DNA of 7,254 nt, taken from positions 1 through 7,254 of the forward strand of contig JAJZFF010000168.1 of the NCBI GenBank assembly GCA_021805485.1, written 5' to 3'. This document shows positions 1 through 5,124 of the stretch, in pieces; positions within the stretch are counted from its first letter, which is position 1, and the number at the start of each line of letters is the position of its first letter. A program made the position numbers and the translations under genes. The notes beneath the pieces were generated by a model. It had not been told where the DNA came from and made no database searches. It was given only the letters and a program-made list of their open reading frames with translations. Source of the stretch: Pseudomonadota bacterium (GTDB taxonomy: Bacteria > Pseudomonadota > Alphaproteobacteria > Acetobacterales > Acetobacteraceae).

Positions 1-39
1 GTGTTCGTTCTGTTCGGGCTGATCTACACGTTCGTCTGA
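1..39 (+). CDS. C-terminal tail of an unidentified frame (partial)
   Basis: Reading frame 1 is open from the window edge to a TGA at 37-39 and encodes VFVLFGLIYTFV. The residues are almost all hydrophobic or aromatic, as at the end of a last transmembrane helix, so this could be the C-terminus of a membrane protein. Only 12 residues are visible, so the family cannot be named and the frame could be fortuitous. It points the same way as the AidB-like gene 37 bases downstream, which would allow co-transcription. Confidence 0.35.
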   Translation: MFVLFGLIYTFV

Positions 40-76
40 TCCGCATCTTTTCCGGACCTGCCGGGGGAGCACCGCC

Positions 77-1738
77 ATGCCGGACGATTCCTACGCCACC
101 CATGACGTGCTGAACCAGGCGGGCGATCTCGCCGACTACAACGCCTTCGCCGACGACGCCGCTCTCGCCGGCGCTGCCGCCGCGCTCGGCGCCGGCGATG
201 CGGATGGCCGGCTCACCGCCTGCGGCGCCCTCATCGGCAGCCGGCGCGTCCAGGCGCTGGCCAGCGCGGCCAACCGCCATGGTCCCGAGCTGCGCACCCA
301 CGACCGCTACGGCAACCGCATCGACGAGGTCGAGTTCCACCCGGCCTGGCACGAGCTGATGGGGCTGATCCGCGGCTCCGAGGTGCATTCCCTGGCCTGG
401 CGCGAGCCCCGTCCGGGCGCGCATTTCGACCGCGCCGTGCTGTCCTATCTCTGGAACCAGGGCGAGAACGGCGTCTGCTGCCCGGCGAGCATGACCTTCG
501 CCGCGACCGCCGCGCTGCGCCACGATCCGGCCCTGCTGGGGCACTACCAGGAGCGGATCCTGGCCAGCGCCTATGATCCGCGCCCGCTGCCGCCCGCCGC
601 CAAGCCGGCGCTCGTCGTCGCCATGGCGATGACGGAGAAGCAGGGCGGCTCCGACCTGCGCCAGACCCAGAGCATTGCCCGCCCGGAGGGCGCCGCCCGC
701 GGCCCCGGCGCCGTCTACCGGCTGACCGGGCACAAATGGTTCTTCTCGGTCCCCGTCGCCGACCTGTTCCTCACCCTCGCCTGCACCGAGAAGGGCGTGA
801 GCTGCTTCCTCGCCGAGGGCTGGCTGGCCGATGGCGGGCGCAACCACCTGCTGTTGCAGCGGCTGAAGGAGAAATGCGGCAACCGCTCCAACGCCTCGGC
901 GGAGGTCGAGTTCCGCGGCCTGCGCGCGGTGATGCTCGGCGAGGACGGGCGCGGTATCGCCACCATCCTCGAAATGGCGCATCTGACCCGGCTGGAATGC
1001 GCCCTGTCCTCGGCCGCGATCGCGCGGCAGGCGGCGGCGCAGGCAGCGCATCACGCCGCGCATCGCCGCGCCTTCCAGCGCGTGCTGGTCGATCAGCCGA
1101 TGATGCAGGGCGTGCTCGCCGATCTGGCGCTGGAGAGCGAGGCGCTGACCTGGCTCGCCCTGCGTGTCGCCGCCGCGCTCGATGCCGGGGAGGCCGGCGA
1201 TGAAGGGGCCCGGGCTCTGTCGCGCATCGGCGTGCCGGTGGCGAAATACTGGGCCTGCAAGCGCGCCCCCGGCCTGGTCGCCGAGGCGCTGGAGTGCCAT
1301 GGCGGCAACGGCTTCATCGAGGACCATCCGCTGGCGCGGCTCCATCGCGAGTCGCCGCTGAACGGTGTCTGGGAAGGCGCCGGCAACGTGATCTGCCTGG
1401 ACGTGATGCGGGCGCTGAGCCGCGAACCCGCCTGCCGCGACGCGGTGCTGGCGGAACTGGGCACGGTGCGTGGCGCCGATCATCGGCTCGATTCGATGGC
1501 GGCGCGGCTCGCCGAGGCGCTCGCCCGCCCGGCACTGCCCGAGGGCGAGGCGCGGCGATGGGTCGAGACCATGGCGCTGGCGCTGACGGCCAGCGCGCTG
1601 CTGCGCCACGCTCCCACCGCCATCGCCGAGGCCTATTGCCGCGCCCGGCTGGGCGGCGAGGGCGGCCTCGCCTACGGCACGCTGCCGGCCGGGACCGACA
1701 CCGGCGCGATCATCGACCGGCTCGTCGCGCGACGCTGA
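77..1738 (+). CDS. aidB: AidB-type acyl-CoA dehydrogenase (DNA alkylation response protein family)
   Basis: This 553-residue protein has the length and motif order of AidB, a flavin-dependent acyl-CoA dehydrogenase homologue (E. coli AidB is about 540 residues). Visible motifs are MTEKQGGSDLR at 185-195, the flavin-site segment GHKWFFSVP at 218-226, the AidB-like KCGNRSNASAEVEF at 266-279, and a C-terminal block containing ECHGGNGFIEDHP (406-418) and SPLNGVWEGAGNV (426-438). In E. coli, AidB is induced by alkylating agents through Ada, binds DNA and FAD and has weak isovaleryl-CoA dehydrogenase activity; its protective mechanism is unsettled. A purine-rich GGGGAGC lies about 7 bases before the ATG and supports this start. 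No Ada or AlkB gene and no recognisable Ada box are present. The gene converges on the methyltransferase with 16 bases between stop codons. A metabolic acyl-CoA dehydrogenase role is the main alternative. Confidence 0.93.
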   Translation: MPDDSYATHDVLNQAGDLADYNAFADDAALAGAAAALGAGDADGRLTACGALIGSRRVQALASAANRHGPELRTHDRYGNRIDEVEFHPAWHELMGLIRGSEVHSLAWREPRPGAHFDRAVLSYLWNQGENGVCCPASMTFAATAALRHDPALLGHYQERILASAYDPRPLPPAAKPALVVAMAMTEKQGGSDLRQTQSIARPEGAARGPGAVYRLTGHKWFFSVPVADLFLTLACTEKGVSCFLAEGWLADGGRNHLLLQRLKEKCGNRSNASAEVEFRGLRAVMLGEDGRGIATILEMAHLTRLECALSSAAIARQAAAQAAHHAAHRRAFQRVLVDQPMMQGVLADLALESEALTWLALRVAAALDAGEAGDEGARALSRIGVPVAKYWACKRAPGLVAEALECHGGNGFIEDHPLARLHRESPLNGVWEGAGNVICLDVMRALSREPACRDAVLAELGTVRGADHRLDSMAARLAEALARPALPEGEARRWVETMALALTASALLRHAPTAIAEAYCRARLGGEGGLAYGTLPAGTDTGAIIDRLVARR

Positions 1739-1754
1739 TCCCTGGCCGCGTGGC

Positions 1755-2483
1755 TCAGGCCGGCTTGCCGTCCTTGGTCGCCTGAATCGCCACGAAGGCC
1801 GCGCCGACCGTCGTGACCTTGCCGAGTGGCCGGTCGAATGGCGCCATCGGCCGGGCGAGCGCGGCCCAGGGCGGGAAGAAGATCGCGCCATGGATCGCGC
1901 CGGTCCGCAGGCCCGCGCGCCTGACCAGGGCCGCCAGTTCGGCCGCGGTGCGGAACCGGGCGCCGCGCCATGGCGTTGCGCCGAGCCAGCCACGGATCCG
2001 CCGGCGCAGCGCCCAGAGACTCCACCGGCCGAGATCCCCGATCACCAGGCGGCCGCCTGGCCGGAGCACGCGCGCCATCTCCCGGATCGCGGCTTCCGGG
2101 TCCGGCACGAAGGCGAGAACGGTGATGCAGGTCACGACATCGAAGCTCTGGTCCGCATAGGGCAGGGCCTCCGACCGGGCCACGGCGAGGCCGATGCCGA
2201 TACCGAAGCGCGTGGCCTGGGCGTGTGCGCGTGCGACCATGCGGGCATCGAGGTCGAACCCGCTGACATGCGCGGCGCCGTGACGCGCCAGGGCCAGGGC
2301 CAGCGTGCCGTCGCCACAGCCGGCATCGAGCGCCGATCGGCCCGCGAGCGGACCGGCGAGATCAAGGATGAGAGAGAGCTCAAGCGCCTCAGTGATCGCT
2401 CCGAGGGAGGAAAATCGCCAGGCGGCATAGGTGTCGGGGCCGAACCGGCCGGCCGGTGGCGGCGGTTCCGCCGGCTTGGCCAC
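1755..2483 (-). CDS. class I SAM-dependent methyltransferase (UbiE/Methyltransf_11 type)
   Basis: The 242-residue protein has a Rossmann-type SAM-binding fold. Motif I is ALDAGCGDGTLAL (51-63), an acidic residue follows beta strand 2 in GFDLDARM (75-82), motif IV is SFDVVTC (113-119), and the post-motif loop is LRPGGRLVIGD (140-150). These fit the UbiE/Methyltransf_11 group, which methylates small molecules, quinones or lipids; the substrate cannot be read from sequence. The chosen start is a GTG at 2483, preceded by GAGG with a 6-base spacer. The same frame stays open upstream to 2948, but that part overlaps the well-supported thiamine-binding gene and has no family similarity, so it is excluded. 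The upstream gene's stop is 8 bases away and its TGA overlaps the GAGG, suggesting translational coupling. The C-terminus has an aromatic stretch (IFFPPW, 201-206) but no clear membrane helix. Confidence 0.88.
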   Translation of the reverse strand: MAKPAEPPPPAGRFGPDTYAAWRFSSLGAITEALELSLILDLAGPLAGRSALDAGCGDGTLALALARHGAAHVSGFDLDARMVARAHAQATRFGIGIGLAVARSEALPYADQSFDVVTCITVLAFVPDPEAAIREMARVLRPGGRLVIGDLGRWSLWALRRRIRGWLGATPWRGARFRTAAELAALVRRAGLRTGAIHGAIFFPPWAALARPMAPFDRPLGKVTTVGAAFVAIQATKDGKPA

Positions 2484-2489
2484 GCGGCG

Positions 2490-2493
2490 CCTC
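2490..2493 (-). promoter_or_regulatory. Shine-Dalgarno GAGG fixing the methyltransferase GTG start
   Basis: On the minus strand the sequence reads TGAGGCGCCGCGTG: the TGA of the thiamine-binding gene (2494-2492) overlaps GAGG, and a 6-base spacer leads to the GTG at 2483. This supports the short methyltransferase start and suggests that ribosomes finishing the first gene re-initiate on the second. Confidence 0.7.
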
Positions 2494-2740
2494 AGCGCGG
2501 GAGTGGACAGGCGTTCGAAAGGGTCACCGTCAGAACGACGTGCCCCATGCCCGAGGCCTGCGCGAACCCTTCCCGCAGCGCCGTGAAGACGGCCTGCTCC
2601 TCGCCGACGACGTAGGTGCTCATCGGGCCCGGTACGGGCTCCAGCCCCTGCGCCTGCAGGGCTCGGCGCACGGCTTCGATCGACGGGCTCAAATGCTCCT
2701 GACGCAGCGGGTAGATCGCGATCTGCGCACTGACGGCCAC
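2492..2740 (-). CDS. YkoF/MTH1187-family thiamine-binding protein
   Basis: This 82-residue protein matches the short single-domain thiamine-binding (YKOF/DUF77, MTH1187-like) family. The pattern includes SAQIAIYPLRQ at 4-14, the central GLEPVPGPMSTYVVGE at 32-47, and a C-terminal VLTVTLSNACP (69-79). Members form ferredoxin-like dimers or tetramers that bind thiamine or hydroxymethylpyrimidine-type ligands; the Bacillus YkoF protein is linked to a thiamine-precursor transporter. No transporter genes or TPP riboswitch are visible here, so the ligand is unproven. The GTG start has an excellent GGAGGA site 7 bases upstream. It is the first gene of a probable two-gene unit with the methyltransferase. 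A long leader with an FNR-type box and strong hairpins precedes it. The larger frame that overlaps it is spurious. Confidence 0.87.
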   Translation of the reverse strand: MAVSAQIAIYPLRQEHLSPSIEAVRRALQAQGLEPVPGPMSTYVVGEEQAVFTALREGFAQASGMGHVVLTVTLSNACPLPR

Positions 2741-2747
2741 GGCGCTG

Positions 2748-2753
2748 TCCTCC
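2748..2753 (-). promoter_or_regulatory. strong Shine-Dalgarno of the thiamine-binding gene
   Basis: GGAGGA on the minus strand lies 7 bases before the GTG at 2740. It is the best ribosome binding site in this region and fixes the start of this small gene. Confidence 0.75.
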
Positions 2754-2821
2754 GCTCCAACGATGATGGCGAGCGCGCTGCCGGAGCAGCGCGTCCACGG
2801 GGCGATCCTCGGCGTCGATTA

Positions 2822-2869
2822 GCGTCTGTCCGGCGTCGGTGGAATCACCGAAGCCGGCTGAACAGACGC
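2822..2869 (-). other. long imperfect hairpin (19 paired positions)
   Basis: Three perfect stem blocks nest inside one another: 2822-2829 with 2862-2869 (8 bp), 2830-2834 with 2853-2857 (5 bp) and 2836-2841 with 2846-2851 (6 bp). They close on a 4-base loop (2842-2845), with one mismatch (2835/2852) and a 4-base bulge (2858-2861). No U-tract follows on either strand, so it does not look like an intrinsic terminator. It may be part of a leader RNA or a REP-like palindrome. Strand assignment is inferred from the flanking genes. Confidence 0.65.
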
Positions 2870-2905
2870 GCAAACAAAGAGCTTGAGGCAAACAAAGAGC
2901 TTGAG
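2870..2905. repeat. perfect 18-bp tandem duplication
   Basis: The 18-mer GCAAACAAAGAGCTTGAG occurs twice without a gap, at 2870-2887 and 2888-2905, with no differences. It is much richer in A/T than its surroundings and lies exactly between two hairpins, 2822-2869 and 2903-2940; its last three bases belong to the latter. On the minus strand it supplies the U-containing stretch after that hairpin. Identity of the copies suggests recent duplication or functional constraint. Confidence 0.9.
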
Positions 2906-2940
2906 TCTGGCAGGCGCCACCATCCGCGCCTGACAGACTC
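2903..2940 (-). terminator. 15-bp hairpin with terminator-like minus-strand tail
   Basis: Bases 2903-2917 pair with 2926-2940 over 15 positions with a single mismatch, around the 8-base loop 2918-2925. On the minus strand the hairpin is followed within a few bases by CTCTTTGTTTG, a moderately U-rich tail that is then repeated. This could be a weak intrinsic terminator or attenuator between the FNR box and the thiamine-binding gene, or the 3' end of a small RNA. The tail is not a clean U-run and begins several bases after the stem, so the terminator reading is tentative; the hairpin itself is plain in the sequence. Confidence 0.45.
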
Positions 2941-2949
2941 TGGAGCACC

Positions 2950-2990
2950 CTCCGATCCGAGCGAGCCGTTTCGGCTCGGGCAGATCGGAG
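2950..2990 (-). other. two-tier hairpin in the leader region
   Basis: The outer stem is 2950-2957 with 2983-2990 (8 bp, perfect). The inner stem is 2962-2968 with 2972-2978 (7 bp, perfect) around a 3-base loop, and a symmetric 4 x 4 internal loop separates them. No U-tract follows on either strand. The outer stem shares bases 2983-2987 with an alternative perfect 8-bp hairpin (2980-2987 with 2997-3004), so the two cannot form together. Confidence 0.65.
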
Positions 2991-3008
2991 ACAGGTCGAT
3001 CTGCAGCA

Positions 3009-3036
3009 GGATGCCCTCGTCTATCAGACGGCATCC
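3009..3036. other. inverted repeat next to the FNR-type box
   Basis: Bases 3009-3015 pair perfectly with 3030-3036, with an inner 3-bp match (3019-3021 with 3027-3029). It lies where a minus-strand promoter using the FNR box would place its -10 region and start site. It may therefore be an operator-like DNA palindrome rather than RNA structure. No known regulator is recognised. Confidence 0.45.
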
Positions 3037-3044
3037 GGTCCGCC

Positions 3045-3058
3045 TTGATTCAGGTCAA
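3045..3058 (-). promoter_or_regulatory. FNR/FixK-type binding site
   Basis: TTGATTCAGGTCAA fits the TTGA(T/C)-N4-(A/G)TCAA consensus of FNR/FixK/FnrL regulators with both half-sites intact, and the symmetry extends one base on each side (3044 and 3059). These proteins activate or repress genes when oxygen is low. If it acts as a class II site on the minus strand, transcription would start near 3010; a weak GATAGA -10-like element lies at 3025-3020. That leaves a leader of about 270 bases before the thiamine-binding gene. The + strand has no gene downstream, so minus-strand use is favoured. Confidence 0.6.
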
Positions 3059-3081
3059 GCCGCGCTTGGAATGGAAACTCA

Positions 3082-3098
3082 GCCGCCGGGGCGGCGGC
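3082..3098 (-). terminator. possible weak terminator after the glycosyltransferase gene
   Basis: GCCGCC (3082-3087) pairs with GGCGGC (3093-3098) around a 5-base loop. On the minus strand the stem is followed by TGAGTTTCC, a poor U-tract. It lies about 65 bases past the glycosyltransferase stop and before the FNR-type box, where a transcript end would be expected. The short GC stem could be chance in such GC-rich DNA. Confidence 0.3.
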
Positions 3099-3162
3099 CC
3101 GATGGGTGCGGCAGCGACGGTGACGCGCTCGCGCCGGCTGAGCGGCCGGCCGCCCCAAAATC

Positions 3163-3915
3163 TCAGGCGGCCTCGAAGCGGGAGGACGGGTCGCCATGGA
3201 AGTCGAACGGGCCCGAATGGGTCAGCTTGCCGCGCGTGTCGAGCCAGAGCGTGCCGCCCAGATCGCGCCAGCGCCGGCAGAAGGCGTAGTCCTCGCTGAG
3301 ATATTCACCATTGTCCGGATCGATCATGCAGTCGAACAGGGCAAAGCGCGGCCGCGGTGGGGTTTTCGGCAGCGGGTAGGCGTGGATGCCGGTGTAGCGG
3401 GTCTCCGGATGCGCCTCGATCAGCCGCTCGATCGCGGCGCGGCGGATCAACATGAAGCCGGTGCCGGCATAGATCGCGGTGGCGAACCCGTCCTCGCGCT
3501 GCAGTTCGTTGCCTTCGCAGAGCCGGCCGACATAGAGCAGGCCGGCCTGCGCGATGCTCTCGCCCTCGCTGAGCCGCGCCGCCGCGCGCGAGTCCCAGTG
3601 CATGGTCTTCAGCGGGTAGACGCCGGCGACGATATCCTTGCCCGCCGCGAGCATGCGCTCCACCTGCGCCGGGTCGAAGCCGATATCGGCGTCGATGAAC
3701 AGCAGATGGGTCGCCCCCGGGGTGTCCAGGAACTGGCCGACCAGCGTGTTGCGGCTCCGGGTGATCAGCGCGTCATGGCCGAGCATCGCCAGCGTCAGAT
3801 CGAACCCGGCCCCGGCAGCGTGCTGCATCAGCCCGATCACCGACTGCATGTACGCCTGGGTGACCAGCCCGCCATAGCAGGGCGTCGCAATGAAGATATG
3901 GGCGCGGCCCATCAT
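3163..3915 (-). CDS. GT-A-fold glycosyltransferase-like protein
   Basis: This 250-residue protein has glycosyltransferase family 2-like features. It opens with IFIATPCYGG (7-16), followed by TRSRNTLVGQFL (52-63), a DxD-type metal and nucleotide-sugar motif in LLFIDADIGF (71-80, D75 and D77), GTGFMLIRR (151-159), an ED pair in LSEDYAFCRRW (206-216) and a late histidine in LTHSG (231-235). The expected role is sugar transfer from a nucleotide sugar to an unknown acceptor. It has no membrane helices or signal peptide and is probably cytoplasmic. Its length suggests a catalytic domain only. GAGGAGG at 3921-3927 lies 5 bases before the ATG at 3915; the next codon is also ATG (3912) and could serve instead. 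A longer in-frame start at 3981 lacks family similarity in its extension. No other sugar genes are nearby. The downstream member of a pair with the thiol-disulfide gene, it is 138 bases after that stop, so co-transcription is possible but not obvious. Confidence 0.8.
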   Translation of the reverse strand: MMGRAHIFIATPCYGGLVTQAYMQSVIGLMQHAAGAGFDLTLAMLGHDALITRSRNTLVGQFLDTPGATHLLFIDADIGFDPAQVERMLAAGKDIVAGVYPLKTMHWDSRAAARLSEGESIAQAGLLYVGRLCEGNELQREDGFATAIYAGTGFMLIRRAAIERLIEAHPETRYTGIHAYPLPKTPPRPRFALFDCMIDPDNGEYLSEDYAFCRRWRDLGGTLWLDTRGKLTHSGPFDFHGDPSSRFEAA

Positions 3916-3920
3916 GCTCG

Positions 3921-3927
3921 CCTCCTC
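3921..3927 (-). promoter_or_regulatory. Shine-Dalgarno of the glycosyltransferase gene
   Basis: GAGGAGG on the minus strand sits 5 bases before the first and 8 bases before the second of two adjacent ATG codons. It rules against the longer 3981 start, whose added residues look unlike the family. Confidence 0.7.
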
Positions 3928-4053
3928 GGCAGGCTGCGGCCGGCCCGTTCCGGCGACGCTGGCGGTGAGCCTAGAGGGCAAAGATGAACGGGGCCTTAGG
4001 GCATGGCCGGCGGATGGCGCTTTGCCGGCGCCTCCTGCCCCGGGGATGCGCTT

Positions 4054-4863
4054 TCAGTGGGCGCGGGCGGCGGCGACGGCTCGCTTGAGGTCGGCCAGCC
4101 CGACGGCGCCGGGCACGATCGCGTCGCCGACGACGAAGGCGGGCGTGCCCTCGATCCCGAGCCGATGCGCCAGGGCGAGGTTGTCGTCGATCTTGCGCCC
4201 GATCGCCGGGTCCGCCATGTCGCGCTGCAGCCGCGCCCAGTCCAGCCCGAGCGCCTTGGCGTCCGCGCGCAGGCTTTCCTCCGTCGGCCCGGCGCTCTCG
4301 TGCATCAGCGCCGCGTGCAGCCGGTCGTAGCCACCCTGGCGCTGCGCGGCGAGGAGGGCGCGGGCGCCGAGCACGCTGGACGGGCCGAGGATCGGGAATT
4401 CCTTGATCACCAGGCGCACGCGCGGGTCCTGCTGCAGCAGCTGCGCCAGCGTCGGCTCGACGCGACGGCAATAGGGGCAGCGTATGTCGTAGAACTCGAC
4501 GACGGTGACGTCGCCGGCCGGATTGCCGAGCGTGGCGTCCGCCGCATCGTGCAGGAGCGCCGGACCCGAGTCCGCCAGCGCCGCGCCCGCTTCCACCTTG
4601 GCCCGGTCCTCCTCCTCCGCCTTCAGCGCGAGAATCCCGTCGCGCAGCAGCGACGGGTCCGATTTCAGCGCCTCGCGGACGATGGCGACGATCTCCGCGC
4701 GCTGGCCCGGGCTGAACTCCGCGCCAGAAGGGGCGGCGCCAGAAGGGGTGGCGCCAGAGGGGGTGGCCGGATCGGCGGCGCGTGCGGCCAAGCGGGGGGT
4801 GGCGACGAGAAGCGCGGCCGGCAGGAGGAGGGCCAGCGCGATGCGGCGAAGGTGCATGGACAT
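4054..4863 (-). CDS. secreted DsbA/ScsC-like thiol-disulfide oxidoreductase
   Basis: The 269-residue protein begins with a Sec signal peptide: charged MSMHLRR, a hydrophobic core to about residue 22, and a likely cleavage at ARA/AD (after 29). A Pro/Ser/Gly/Ala linker (32-48) contains three 5-residue repeats. A helical segment, GQRAEIVAIVREALKSDPSL (53-72), resembles the N-terminal region of ScsC and Com1-type proteins, where it can drive oligomerisation. The thioredoxin fold follows, with active site FYDIRCPYCRRVEP (124-137, cysteines 129 and 132) and the cis-proline loop GTPAFVVG (239-246, P241). The role is forming or rearranging disulfides in periplasmic proteins; ScsC relatives are associated with copper tolerance, but no copper genes are visible here. 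Two in-frame ATGs (4863, 4857) are equally near the signal peptide and no strong ribosome site separates them. The frame stays open far upstream, antisense to the GGT-like gene, but that part is not coding. It is divergent from the GGT-like lipoprotein gene. Confidence 0.88.
   Translation of the reverse strand: MSMHLRRIALALLLPAALLVATPRLAARAADPATPSGATPSGAAPSGAEFSPGQRAEIVAIVREALKSDPSLLRDGILALKAEEEDRAKVEAGAALADSGPALLHDAADATLGNPAGDVTVVEFYDIRCPYCRRVEPTLAQLLQQDPRVRLVIKEFPILGPSSVLGARALLAAQRQGGYDRLHAALMHESAGPTEESLRADAKALGLDWARLQRDMADPAIGRKIDDNLALAHRLGIEGTPAFVVGDAIVPGAVGLADLKRAVAAARAH
4721..4765 (-). repeat. three 15-bp in-frame repeats in the thiol-disulfide gene
   Basis: Units at 4721-4735, 4736-4750 and 4751-4765 differ by only one or two bases. 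On the minus strand they encode TPSGA, TPSGA and APSGA type pentapeptides in the linker just after the signal peptide. Copy-number change would alter linker length without shifting the frame. Confidence 0.85.
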
Positions 4864-5083
4864 GGACCAGACTCTGGCTATCGTTGCCGCGCCCGTCAAT
4901 CTTGCCCGGCAATCCCGTCTGTCATCCCTCCATGTGCGCCGCGGTTGCTGGCGGAGTGGCGCCCGGCTATGGCATCCACGCACGTCCTGGGGCTGGCGAT
5001 CGGCGATGAGGGGCCGCGGCGATGAGCTCGCCGGGCCATGGGGCCGTTGGGCTGATGACGTGGCGGGCACGATGAAGGGGCCG
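4864..5083. promoter_or_regulatory. divergent intergenic region
   Basis: This segment, together with the repeats at 5084-5121, separates the divergent thiol-disulfide and GGT-like genes and must hold the promoter(s) for both. A TTGACG hexamer (4899-4894, minus strand) could be a -35 element, but the 17-base-spaced CAGAGT is a poor -10 and would put the start almost at the ATG. No convincing operator, riboswitch or gene is seen. A degenerate copy of the adjacent 17-bp repeat begins near 5069. Confidence 0.4.
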
Positions 5084-5124
5084 GACGATGAAATGGCTGG
5101 GACGATGAAATGGCTGGGACGATG
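5084..5124 (+). repeat. 17-bp tandem repeats across the GGT-like gene start
   Basis: GACGATGAAATGGCTGG occurs at 5084-5100 and 5101-5117, followed by a partial copy from 5118; a degenerate version begins near 5069. Each full unit carries two ATG codons and ends in GGG, creating several start codons and SD-like GGGA sequences in different frames. The in-frame start at 5110 has GGGA 7 bases upstream (5099-5102); the ATG at 5122 has only a 2-base spacer. Confidence 0.85.

Larger units (their letters stand above)
2741..3162. other. 422-base non-coding region rich in inverted repeats
   Basis: No convincing gene lies between the glycosyltransferase stop and the thiamine-binding gene. Frames that cross it on either strand have no family character. 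On the minus strand, in order, it holds a GC palindrome (3142-3153), a terminator-like hairpin (3082-3098), an FNR-type box (3045-3058), hairpins at 3009-3036, 2980-3004, 2950-2990 and 2903-2940, an 18-bp tandem duplication (2870-2905) and a long imperfect hairpin (2822-2869). It probably contains the promoter and leader of the two-gene unit downstream, or a separate small RNA. Confidence 0.75.

Noticed and set aside
2822..2940. CRISPR-like or transposon-end repeats
   Set aside because: There are only two adjacent copies with no spacers, no cas or transposase gene, and no target-site duplication seen.
2484..2948. N-terminal extension of the methyltransferase frame
   Set aside because: It overlaps the well-supported thiamine-binding gene in another frame, crosses hairpin-rich non-coding DNA and resembles no family. 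The GTG at 2483 has a good ribosome site.
2819..3034. Short minus-strand frame with a duplicated LKLFVC peptide
   Set aside because: The duplicated peptide is only the 18-bp DNA repeat translated. The composition is not protein-like and the region is dominated by inverted repeats.
2741..3060. TPP riboswitch upstream of the thiamine-binding gene
   Set aside because: I looked on the minus strand for the CUGAGA and ACCUGAUCUGG/UAAURCC core elements. Only a partial CCTGA resemblance occurs, inside the FNR-type box, and the rest of the core is missing.
3142..3153. Perfect 12-bp palindrome GCGGCCGGCCGC just after the glycosyltransferase stop
   Set aside because: It consists only of G and C in very GC-rich DNA and has no loop or U-tract. 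Chance is a sufficient explanation.
2456..3289. Long + strand frame across the intergenic region
   Set aside because: It overlaps two convincing minus-strand genes, is rich in Arg and Pro and shows no recognisable domain.
3196..3987. + strand frame antisense to the glycosyltransferase
   Set aside because: No domain pattern; the minus strand carries DxD and other glycosyltransferase motifs and a strong ribosome site.
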